NCBI GenBank assembly: GCA_009792885.1
Contig: WMCF01000239.1
Span: forward strand, 50,545 to 114,544
Length of the DNA: 64,000 nucleotides
Origin: Eremophila alpestris peregrina
Taxonomy: Eukaryota > Chordata > Aves > Passeriformes > Alaudidae
Reading direction: 5' to 3'
Shown: positions 27,801 to 39,900 of the stretch, piece after piece
Position numbering within the stretch: position 1 is the first letter of the stretch
Layout of the letters: every line of letters starts with the position of its first letter
Program-made: the position numbers and the translations under genes
The notes under the pieces: generated by a model
What the model was told of the DNA's origin: nothing
What the model saw: the letters and a program-made list of their open reading frames with translations, nothing else
The model's database searches: none

Positions 27801-30699
27801 TTATCTCAAAGTTATACAGATTATAATATAGGCCCTTTTCTTCTGCAGTGTGATTCAGAATGAAGATAATCTCCCTGTAGACTCTCTTTTTAAAACAAGT
27901 ATATTGCAAAATAAATTTACCCTGTAACTAAATGAACATTAAAGGTTTACTATGCTGATGGAACGATTGGAAATAGTCTCATAAAAGTTTAGGGAAACAA
28001 TGCATTGACATAACCATGACTCAAAACACATCTTTTATCTCTGCTTTTGCATCTGCTGCTATAACAAACACACTTGCCATGCAACCAACTTATCTTTTTT
28101 TTTTTTTTTTTTGCTTTGGATTTTAGCAGTGATTTTTGTAGCACTGGTGTGGGGGCTCCTAGGTCAGACATATAGCGAAAGCTTATGGGTAGTTGTATTG
28201 CTGCTCATGGGCTTCAGGAACTTCTGAAAAACCATCTCTGTTCATACTCAGCTGTGGAATGTAAATATGAAAATCCTTTCTCTCATCACTAGTTCTGCTG
28301 CTGCTTGCATAGGGACAGCATGCAGATTTACAAGTAATATCTTGGACAATAAAAGCACCTGAACACCTGACATTGGAAAGAGGAAAGAGACTTCTGATTA
28401 AGACAACTAGAAGCAGGAATGGCACAAAGTTCCGTTCAAGAATGGTCAACTTAGGTATAGATAACTTATATAAGCTTAGGGCAAAGATGATCATTATAAA
28501 GTGGAATTAACATTGTTGCAAAATTATTGGTTACTTCAGGTAGTCAAACAATTCATGGTAAATAAACTAATGCATACATACAGATTTTATCTGCACATTA
28601 TCAGTAAGATTCTTCTTGAGAAAAATGTATAGTCCAAAAACCTTTAAGGTAGCTGAGAATGAAATAAACCAGGCTATGATGTCTGCCTCAAAGACTGATA
28701 ATTTCTAAAAGACATATAAACCAGATGGTAGACAGGATCATTACCCTTCTGGCAATAAGGAAACAGAGACAGTATAGGTTAGGACACCTTCTAATGCTAG
28801 CTTTCCCAGTCCCAAGAAATGAATGAGATTGGTTCCACCAAGATCTAGAAGTTTTGTGGCAAAGAAACTTGAAAGGAAAATATGCAAGTTTCCAACTTAC
28901 AGCTGTCAGCATACACATCCAATTTAATCTAAAAAGGGGTCAGGTTTGCTGTGTACATGGAGCTGCTGTTGCAGTTTGCAAAGACTGTATAGGAATTAAG
29001 TTCTAGCCAGGAGACTACCTAGAAAAACACAAGGAGGAAAAGAAAAGCTCAGTCCTTAGGGAATCTCCTAAGTAATTTTAGAAAACACCTCCGAACTAGG
29101 AGTGTTGGTGGCATAAAAGACAGAAAATGCCAGGTTGGGAGATGTCTCTGAGATATCACAAGAAGTTAAGTCTGGTAAAATAACCACTGAGGAAAGATCT
29201 CTGTAGACTGTGTTTTTTCTTTTTTTTCTATGAATAGTTGGTTCTAACTGGTTATTACTTGGTTTATTTTTATTTTCCAATAAGGAAAATAAAGTTATAT
29301 TCTTCCAGTAATAGATTCATGAGGGATAAAAGGGCTGCTACCTAATTTCAGTCAGGATTATTGAGTGATACGCTACGTATGGGTAAGAGAAGTGCAAATT
29401 TGTATTCTCTATTTGAGAAGGGAGAAAATCTAAAACCTTTTGAGAGGTATTGAGGGAAAACAGTAAGATGTTCAGATACAGTCTAGGCTATAGTTGAGAT
29501 AAAATTACTAAATACAAAAAAAGCAGCTAAAGAATATGCTTTTATGAGAAAAGGATGTTTATTAGAGCAGTCAAAAGGGCTAAGTAAAAAGTTTCCTTGA
29601 TGTTTTGAAAAATACAAAAGTTCTGATTGTAATATGATCAATGAAAATAAGAAATACTTTAAAGGATCAAGAGGATTACAGATTTCTGGTCACTGCATTG
29701 AAAATTTTTTGATGTGGAAATATAGAGACTGGTCTGGGAGCTTTAAGAAGTAAACTTCATTTGTGCTATGAAGCAGATGTGTTACAAGATACCTTGAAGG
29801 AAGTGTGCTTTATGTCAAGGAGCCTATGCTTTGTCTTTTGAAGAGAGTTGCAGAAAGGCCTTCTCAAAGGACCTTTTCAGCATAAAATAATGTTCATGTG
29901 GAAATCTTGTATTTCTGAAGCAGCATTCTGAACTGGTTCCTGATTCTGTCTTCTGCTTGCTTTCTTCTTCCAAGGACCTTCCCATCTTTCTCTGCACAAA
30001 CCAAAGCTGACCCCAAAGCTTTTGTGGGATCTGATAGCAGGCTGTAAATTTATTATTTATGTAGAAAGTAAGTCAGAATGAGCAAGAATGTTTAGGAGGA
30101 TTAAGGACAGTAATGTTTCCCCATTTTCCCTTCTTATTTTACTTTTTCTCTAAAGCTTAATATTATGTGAGAATCTCTACAACGTTGATGAACTTTATAT
30201 TGCACCATGATAAGGTTTGGAAGAGCACCTCTTTTACTGTAAAATCCTTGAACTTACTGCATCACACAGTCTCAATTATGTCTTGGCCAAAATATGCAGT
30301 ATAGGCAGTATTTTAGTTTAGACATTCCCAGGGGCTTTAAAAATTAAAGAAATCCAATACCTGCCTGCAAAAAAATTTTACAACACATGAGGTGCCATTT
30401 TATTTGTAAGGACTACTATTAATTACAAAGAGCTTCACAAGCATCACTTAATTTTTGCAGAAATCATTTTTCTATGTGATGATGAAAAGTGAAAATTTTT
30501 TTATTTTGAAGCCTTTATTTTAGGGTCTCACCGTTAAATTTCTTCAGGGGATTTCTTTGTTCAGCCACCCCAAAATTCATTATTTGTTATGGGAGTTACT
30601 GAAGGTTAAACTTGGCGTGAGCATTTGAAGGATTTAAAAGCACAGCATCCTGTAGATGAAATAGAGCAATAAAAAAATTACATGATTACTGAACCAATA
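24837..30699. other. MUC2 upstream flank, no supported gene
   Basis: AT-rich. Contains the 24-bp duplication at 25.5 kb and a poly-T tract near 28100. No MUC6-type or other exon was recognised on either strand. Distal gut enhancers could lie here, but sequence alone does not show it. Confidence 0.55.
25496..25542. repeat. 24-bp direct tandem duplication (2 copies)
   Basis: tcacatgtttgacgcagtta followed by tcc occurs twice in a row, period 24, with perfect 23-base copies. Intergenic, about 5.4 kb upstream of MUC2. Confidence 0.95.
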
Positions 30700-30912
30700 T
30701 TATACCATTTCCTGTATGCTGAATTCCTTCATTTATGGTGAAAAATGATTGTCTGTTTACTTCTTATCTTCTGCAAATATCACACCTGTTTTTTCAACCC
30801 TCCTCTTGTCTCCTCACTTTGGATCTCCTCCCCTGTGACAGAATCAATTGCCTCAGTGGGTATTATAAAAAGTCGAGTTTCCAGTGGAGATCCCATTCCC
30901 TCCTTAGCCACC
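30700..30912 (+). promoter_or_regulatory. MUC2: MUC2 core promoter with TATA box and short 5' UTR
   Basis: A TATAAAA box lies at 30864-30870, about 45 bp before the start codon. This predicts transcription start near 30893-30897 and a 5' UTR of roughly 20 nt, similar to the very short 5' UTR of mammalian MUC2. The start codon sits in an excellent Kozak context (gccaccATGG, 30907-30916). Upstream are motif matches that fit gut-epithelial control: TGTTTAC at 30754-30760 (FOXA-like), TTATCT at 30764-30769 (inverse GATA) and TTTATG at 30732-30737 (CDX-like). The TATA box and Kozak context are seen directly. Factor binding is inference from short motifs, though FOXA, GATA and CDX2 are known regulators of mammalian MUC2. 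Confidence 0.7.
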
Positions 30913-30982
30913 ATGGGGCTAAGAGCAGCCAGCCTCCTCCTCCTCTGGCTGGCTCTTTCCTCTGCCAATGAAATAAAGAAAG
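30913..30982 (+). CDS. MUC2: MUC2 exon 1: start codon and signal peptide
   Basis: Encodes MGLRAASLLLLWLALSSAN followed by EIKK, a classic secretory signal with a Leu-rich core and probable cleavage after the Ser-Ser-Ala stretch. This ATG was chosen for its Kozak context, its distance from the TATA box and the match to the MGL start of mammalian MUC2. The donor AAAG|gtaagc at 30983 leaves phase 1, which joins to exon 2 as Gly. Confidence 0.9.
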
Positions 30983-33900
30983 GTAAGCTCTAGAGATGAA
31001 ATGGTAGCAGATTACCAACTGGAAAAGAGGGAGAGAGTTAAAATATTGCTGCAGAGCTAGAATGAGGCAGTGCATTTAAATAATGCTTTGCAGTTTCAGG
31101 ATGCCTTACATTTTCAAATACTGAGGCTGCAGTGCTCAGACAAAAGCTACTACTTTCTTTGGAGAGATTAGTGCCTTTATCTGCTGCATTGATTTCTAGT
31201 TTGATGTGCTTGGAAAGTATTTTCAGTGTTGAGTCTTTACTAAGTATGGCAATGACTTGGCAGAAAGGAACTGTAGGACTTTGAGAGGTTCATTGTTAAA
31301 GCAATGAAGGAAGTGGATGATTGTGTCTTCTGTTACTTTGGAACAACAAAAAATGTTCTTCAAAAGTTAATTTAATAACATAGAAAAAAGCTAATTTGGT
31401 CATTTTAGGGCATTTTAACCCTTTTGCAAAAGCTCTAACTACACCGAGCCGAGACCACAGATGCAGGAGGGGAGAGGGGCCATGGCTTGTAACACTAACT
31501 TACTGTAGTTGCTATCAAGTTTGAAGTGATGGAATGGAGCACTCATACTGAAAACTGCTTTTTAGAGGAATAGGTGATGAATTATATCCAGTGATCAAGA
31601 TTGGGATATTTGGCTTGGTCTGCTGTGTCTTGAATTCAGCTATGGGAGGAAAGCTTTACCCAGCATTTGGCCTTCCAGCTATGAGCTCTGGGAGGATCTC
31701 TGTGCAGCCCTCTGGGGAGGGAAGTGTTCCAGCTTGGCTGGATGTATCTGGTGTGATTGATACCATCGAAGTACAGTAGCCTAGAGGTTTTCTTAGCAGT
31801 TTTGCTTTCTCATGTTAAATACTGCAAGAAGATCTTGTGAAGACAAGAGTTATGTCAAGATTCCAGAAGATGCTCAGCTTTTATGTTTTACCCCTAATCT
31901 ACAGTATCTGGAGATTTAACAGATATTATGTTTATTTGTATTATTTGTTGGTATAGATGGCAGGGAAAGGAACAAATCATCTTCGTATTTTGCTATTGCA
32001 AAAACTTTTTTTTCCTCCTACCATGGCTCTTTTCTGACCTATCTTCTGAAAAATTTCTGTCTTGCAGTAATAGAAATCACTACTGCTTTTAAGAGAATAA
32101 GTAATTCCCTGAAATCTCCTGTTGTGCACAAGCCCTTTCATAACCTTTAAACTATTTGCCTTCCAGAGTAGGTAGTACTTTCTTGGTTTTCTTCTTGTTT
32201 TGTTTCTAGTACATGTTGCACCAGGGAAGAAAATAGTTCTTGGAAAAATTAATACTGATAAAAGTAATACTGTGATTCAGAATAAAATCATATGCTTGGC
32301 ACAGAAGCCAAGTTAGTGGTCAGTATTAAGTTTACCCGAAAACAGGGTCCTTATCAATATCTGGAAATGGGACAAAGCAACACAGACTTCCAACCAATAT
32401 AGTTACATCATGTGTTCTCCCTTTATTGCTCAAAATGACAGGTTAAATACAGTTCCAGATAGTTTACAGTTACAGGTGTATTCTAATTGGTATACAGTGT
32501 AAAAGGAATGCAAAACAATCTCACTTTAAGGTAGCTACCATAACCTCACTATAACTATCCTATCTAATACATCCACACACCCTAATCTAATTTCTAACTG
32601 CATAACAGGCTTCTTAACTTCTAATACAGGCCCAAAACTTGGGGCCCAGTTTGGGATAGCTCAAATTTCATTGCAAAGAACCTCATGTCCTCGTTCTCTA
32701 AGAAATTCTGTTACGTTTCCCCACCACATGCAGATAAGTTCCTTCACTTCATTGAGGCTTATAAGATATACTCTGGTCTGAGAATTATTTCTTAATATCT
32801 TATTCTCCTTTAGAGATTTTCATGTATTCTGCTGACCTGGCAGATACTTGATCAGGCTTGAAATCTATGGAATCACTGTGCACATAATTGCAAGTAGTTC
32901 CTACTGTAAAACGGAGCACTATGTTTTTTGACACTAGAGCATTTCTTGCACTTGTTTTCATCTCTGTTTCTTTTTCACCATGTAACAGGAAGGACCAGAA
33001 GCCATGGCCACTACGTCTGCAGCACTTGGGGAAACAACCATTTCAAAACTTTTGATGGAGACGTCTACCAATTCCCTGGCCTGTGCGAGTACAATTTTGT
33101 TTCCGACTGCCGAGAGGCTTACAAGGAATTCTCTGTCCACATCCAGCGTGCTCTCAACAGCAACGGCCATCCTGAGATCCAGTATATTCTGATAAAAATC
33201 AAGGATATAATGGTCTACCTCAAACCAAAACTGGTTGTGGTGGATGGGCGGATGTAAGTTCCTTTACTATAACGGTATTTGGAGAAATGTGCTGGGAAAA
33301 TAACAGAAGGATTGCTTCTTTACACAACTGTCTGTGTACCATTACAGAAACTGCTACAAAGCACTTCCACAGACAAACAAACGAAAAAACCTTTTGAAAT
33401 TCAGCATTAAAATTTCTTTGGGGAGGGGCTTTAGTATTAATTGGCATAAGGGATTATTTAAATGCAAGTCAGGAGTAGATTTGAGTGAATTGTTCTTCCA
33501 GTTGTGCAGAAAACAGTGCAGCTCATGAGCCAGATTTTTCACTGTCTTAAAATGACATAGCTTCATTTGTTTAATGGCATCATCTTGAGTTTACCTTAGC
33601 AGATGGTCTAGAAAATCCTTAAAAAGGAAGTGCGTTTCTCTGGGGTCTTTTCCTCTCATTTTCTGACAGAAGAGAGGTAGTTTTTTCTGACCTTCACAAA
33701 TAATTCTTTAAGATCTGATGGCCATTCCTCAAGGGAGTTTAACAGATATACTATAGGTCAAAATTTACACTTATGTATCAGTGGCAATATGTACTTTTTC
33801 AGACTCAGCAGTGTTATTTTTCTCCTCCTATAACATGATTACACAAGAAACTCATCTGACACCATGGCTGATGCTAAGTTGTATCTTAACTACTCTTTTC

Positions 33901-36900
33901 TGTCATTAGCTTATCCTTGTAGTGTGTGCATTTATACTCTGAAGGAAGTAAAGCAACTCATTAATATGTTTTAGCATAATTGAAAAAAAAGAGAGTGTTT
34001 TAATTGTCATTGGAGAACTTAGTTTTGCCCAGAATTCAGCTTTTGCTTTGAAGTTTGGAAGCCACGGCAATGAAAATATGTTCAAAGATTAAAAGTAACA
34101 TTCAGTTTTCCAAAGATCATACTAGAATGCATAACAAAATGACAGAAAGTTACAAAAAAATGCTTTCTTGCCTCGAATTGAAAAAGCTCTTTATTGTGTA
34201 CTCAAGTCTTAAAAAAACTCCATGAAAAACAAGTTAGAAGTCCTTTAAATACTGTTTCTCTTAAACCAAGTGATTTTTGTCTTAGACTTTATTGTCATTA
34301 AACAGCAGATCCCTGCCAAACAGGTTTTTGCTGAGAATTAATTTTTTTTGTAGATCGTAATTTTCCATATTGATTCTGAAATGATAAATTCTCAATTGTC
34401 ATGTAAAATAGCATTTTGCAGTGCTGAAGTGAAATCTGTAAAGCAGTAAAGTGTATGGATTAGCCTTCGAGTACTGGTCCACTGATTGATTGAATGTCTT
34501 GCTAGAAAAAAAGATAAATATTCCATGCTGTGATAACTAAAAGATAAAAAGATGTCCACCATTTTATGCTCCCCCCAAGAAACATAATCTCTCAAGATTT
34601 CATTGTTTATTGATGAACAATGCAGTCAAAAGCAGAAATAATGATCTCTGAATTTGCTCCTAGATGTGTAAGTCATTTGGGCATGTTAAAAATTGCCTGA
34701 AGTAAATAGCTGTGAGAAACCCCAGTGACAGAAATTTAGGGGATAAAGCTCTCCCGGTCAAGAGACTAGTTAGGAGATGTGCAAACACATGCATGACTCC
34801 TGATGGATAATAATTACATTGATAAATCTGTAGAAAATTTATCAGTTATTTTGACTGGATTTAAGTTTAGATTACTTCTGTTTGAACAGACTGTAGTCCT
34901 CTAGATTTTATAGGATGAGACTGCCTGCCACAGTCATTTTATTGCTGAATGAAATTCAGCAGTTCAGTTTACTTGTAAGACAGACACGAATTGTTATCAC
35001 ACAAAAATATCTATGCTCAGCCCTCTGCAAAATGTTTTCTGTCACCAATTACAAGCTCAGTCCTGTCCACTTAAAACTAAGAGACTACCTTCTGAAAGAA
35101 CTACTGAATTCCTCTTAACATGCTCCTTTCTTTTCAAAATTTTGTTGGCACTCCCTGTAACTGCCTGTGCATGCTGAACTCTCTCTTAAGTTCCTTGCAA
35201 TGGAACATTAATTCTCTCTGAAATGGCTATGAGATATTTTAGTAAAGAAACACTCTAAATTATGTTGTAGTACCTTTTATTGATGTAAATTATTAGATAG
35301 TGTTGGAATATCCTCAGTTAATACCACAGTGATGATGGTTTTTCTTTGATTAATTTGAAGACATCTGACATTTTGGGTTTTTTCAAGTTAAAGATCCCAA
35401 AGTGTTGGATAGGCTTTTCCTCTGAAATTGCTTTGCCTTTTAAATGAGTTTTTGCCATGAGTTATTGTCCCAAGTGTCAGAGAGAGGACTTTATGCCTCA
35501 TGAAAATAAGGCATCTTGTGCAGTTAGGATGAGGTAGTCAGACTAGTTTCTCTGTTTCTTGGGGTATCTGCCTTATTACAGACATTCATGTCAGCCCTTA
35601 TGTTTCCTAGCTAATGCAAAGTCTCTGATTTTCTTCCTAGTGTGAAGACACCTTACTACGCTTCTGGTGTCCTCATTGAGAGCAATGACATTTACACCAA
35701 GATTTATGCCAAATTAGGCATGGTTCTGATGTGGAACCAGCAGGATGCCCTGATGGTATGTATGATCAAAGTATTTTTAATTGATATTTCCTGGGTTTCC
35801 TGGATATTTCTCTAGCTCAGTAGAAAAAAAAAAAAAAGGGAAAAAAGGAAGGAAAAAAGATAATTCTTTTATGTTTTTCCTTTTTCTTTTTGTTATTTAG
35901 GTGGAGCTGGACAACAAATTTAATAACCATACCTGTGGTCTCTGTGGGGATTACAATGGAATTCAAATTTACAATGAGTTCATCCAGGGAGGTGAGTCAT
36001 CCCACCATGCTGACAGTTCTCACCAAAGATAGGCTGACAAGCCCTGTGCATAGAAACACCACAGCAGAGCAAATTTCACTTGAGAGGTTTCTATGGTTGC
36101 CCCACACTAAACATTAAGTTCCAGTGTTGCATTCCTGGTCTTAGTTTATTCTGTTCCAGATTAATTTTTTTGTTCTCTACTAGTCTTCTTTTCCTGTTTC
36201 CCCTTTACGTGTTTAAGCACAGTTAGACATAATTCAGAGCAGATACCTGTGTAACAGGCATATTTGATACCATAGTAACTGTTTCCCTTGATCAGTAGAG
36301 TTACAGGAATCAGGTACTCCTTGTAGTCAATTTTTGGGGCTCAGCAAATTCTCTATTTTTTTCTCATAGATGCCAGCTACAACGCAATCACCTATGGAAA
36401 TATGCAGAAGATCAGCAAACCCAATGCCAAATGTGAAGATCCAGATGAAACTCAGGCACTTCCAAGCTGTAATGAGCATGTAAGTATTTCTTGTGGTGAA
36501 TTTCATTTACATGGGCGCATGGAGACATCCTTTATCAACAGGGAATTAGTTGCAAGGAGCTGGGAAGACAGCCCCCTCCAGGCTAAATGGTTACTTTTTC
36601 CTAGCTGTTCAAAAGACAACAGCTTTTTTTGCAAGATAAGAAATGTCCAGAAGCTCGGATGCTTGCAAATCTCTCAAACATGATTCCTCTTCCTCCTCAG
36701 CGTGATGAGTGTCAGAAGTTGCTGACTTCCCCTGCGTTTGCTGACTGTCGGCTGCGTCTTAATTTGGAGATGTACATCCAAGCCTGCATGCAGGACAAGT
36801 GTGCCTGTAAAGGGAAGGAGGACTCCTTCTGCCTCTGCAGCACCATCTCCGAGTATTCCCGCCAGTGTTCGCACGCAGGCGGCCGCCCGGGAGAATGGAG

Positions 36901-39900
36901 GACACAGAGCTTTTGCCGTAAGCAGCTACACTAAGATCCAAATGTTTCATGCATGTAGCACCATGGCATTTAAATTCATTACTTCTTTGCAAAACTGCTG
37001 GCATGTATTATAAATTTCATACCAGTAGTGCTCCCTGTTTTCTTCTTCTATTACTTTTGCTGTTAAGAAATATTTTCCAGCAAATTCTGTTCCCGTTAGA
37101 AAAAACCTGAGATTTGATGCTGCAGGAGATGGGAATAATTTGATCTGTCTGAAACCAAAAGAAGTAAATACAAAAAACAGGGAAAGCAGTTCAGCATTAG
37201 ATGAACATGCTTTGCCATGTGGAGTCTGGCTTGAGACACCATTGACTTGAAGGGAGTAGGGTGTATGATCTGTGGTTTTTCAGGAATGATGGACTTAACA
37301 CTCAAATAACCCCTGCTGTCATTCTTTCAGCCAAGAGCTGTCCTGCTACCATGGTCTATAGAGAAAGCGGCTCACCCTGCATGGATACTTGCTTACACTT
37401 GGAGATCAGCAGCCTTTGTGAGGAGCACTACATGGATGGCTGTTTCTGCCCTGAAGGCAAGTGTTATTCTAGCTGCTGCATCTGGGACAAAAGCAAGAGC
37501 CCTGGCTAAGGAAGTCAAATTTGACTACATGGAGTCAAATTCTATCTTAGAAACAACTAGTGCTACTCATTATTTTTCCCCCTAGAGGAACATAACTGTA
37601 AATTTTTCTAAGGAGATAATAATTGATAAATCAATCCACTGTCTTATAGTTCAAACATATGTACACAGTGACAGGTAATAAACCTGCTTTTTAATTCTCA
37701 ACAAGTGGGTTTTTGATACTCTATAGTAAATCATGCTTTTTAGGTTGAATAGTTTTGAGACAATGGACATCATTTGCCCGGAGTGGCAGTGAGGGACAGT
37801 GAGTGATATTCTCAGGCTTGCTGTCCACCTTAGGAAAGAAGATTATAGTGATAGTATTTATAGCCAAAAAGACTAAAAATCTAAATATGTGACATTCTGA
37901 GATTGTTCTTATGTGCTCTCAATAACCTTTTTATCTGTGTATAGTTATATACATGAGCCATATTAGATTTTCAAAGCTAATAAAAATGCTTTCCATCTGT
38001 CTTATTATTATTATTATTACAAATAATGGAGACAATATTCTTCACACTTTAGATAAACTCAGCCTGTGTGGCAAATAAGAGTTTTTCCTCTGTGGAAATT
38101 GCTTATTTGAAAAAGAGCTGAAATAGTTAATGTTGTGTTTTATAGGAACTGTGTATGATGATATCAGTGAAAAAGGCTGCATCCCTGCTAGCCAGTGCCA
38201 CTGCAAACTTGGTGGAAAGACATATGCACCTGGAGAAAGCATTTCCAAGGAATGTGAAGAATGGTAAGGATCCTGGTTGTTGTACACCTTTCTTTGAATG
38301 ACTGTAAATGGGTCTGCATTTTTCAAATTTCCACTTGGTCATAGGAGATGTCCTGAAAGTACTCTGAATTTAATGTTGATGTTGTATGTCTATAGAACAA
38401 AATTTCTGAAAAGTTTTCTTGATTCTATGTCAGAGGGAAAATTTCAATGAAATGGTCAAGGATACTGTTTTAAAACACCTGGGGATAGCTTGCTGATTGC
38501 CAGCTATACAGATACTTTCAGTGGTCTCAACTCCTGTAATAACTACAAGCATTTTTTTATATTTGTCTGTTTATAGCACCTGTAATTCAGGCAGATGGAC
38601 CTGCAAAGATTTGCCCTGTCCAGGCACTTGCTCAGTAGAAGGAGGTTCCCATATTACTACCTTTGATGGGAAGAAATACACCTTCCATGGAGACTGCTAC
38701 TATGTGTTAGCCAAGGTACTGTGTACTGTGGGGCTGTTCTCTTGTAGAGCAAAACAGCCTCTGTGGGCTGATGTGGATCAGCTGGGAGTTACTGTTCTAT
38801 TCCACTTCCAAACGTAGAAGGAAGCAGAAATGCTGGAAGTTGTACTAGAAAGTTCAGGATTTATCTGTAGTAGTCCTAAGAGTAAGCTGGGGACTTACTG
38901 CAATGGATGACTAACACAGTGTGATGGAAGACTGCCTATGCTGTCATTATCCAGTGGAGTCCTTTGTATATAAGAAATCCAAAGGTCTCAGGATTAGAAG
39001 TTCTTGTCCACTTCTGTAATAGCTGTTTCTAAGTCTGAGTGTCCAAGTCAGGTAGGGAAAAGAGGTAGGCAGCTATTTCATTCATCCCTAAAATATCTGG
39101 TATCCGTTCTAGAGAATGAGGAAAATCTTGTTGAGCTAGGCAAGCTATTGTAACTGATGAATATAGTCTTCGTTGTGGAAATCATCTCATGAGATTTTTA
39201 ATTTGACTAATGGACATTTCTTTTCCTGTGATTGTAGGATACTGCAAATGAGAGTTATGCTCTCCTGGCAGAGCTGGCTCCCTGTGGCTCCATAGACAAA
39301 CAGACCTGCTTGAAGACTGTTGTGCTGTTAGTGGATAACAAAAAGAATGTAAGTGCTGTTCCATGGATTTTGCTAGATATGTTGAAAATTAGCATATTTC
39401 CCTTAATGTGAGTGAATACTTTTTTCTTCTGGAGTTATTATTGTGGATAGATAAGTAACCATAGACAGGCTGACAAACAGCTCAGGTTCCTGCATTGAGA
39501 ATTCAAAATAGACCTAAACTTAAGAAAATATGAGATTCAAAACAACTGACATTTCCCCCTCTTCTTTCCTCTGCTCTGTGCAATATGATTATTCTCACAG
39601 GATTCCAGGTATCTGGAGGCAACAGTACCATTCTTCTCCCCCTTATAGTTTTTTTTCTTAATTCAGATACAAATTTATAGATCTAATTGAGTCTTTTTCA
39701 GAAGAAATCCTGTCTTTGAATGGTGATACAATCCAACCTTCTCAAATATTCACTTTAGAATTCTCTTTGTTTGTGAGAATGAATAGACTATACATATACA
39801 CATATATGTATAGTCTATATATTATCTCTATACATAATTTACATACACATGATTTTCCTCACATATTTATGGACTTCCATGTCTTTGCCAGCATTACCAG

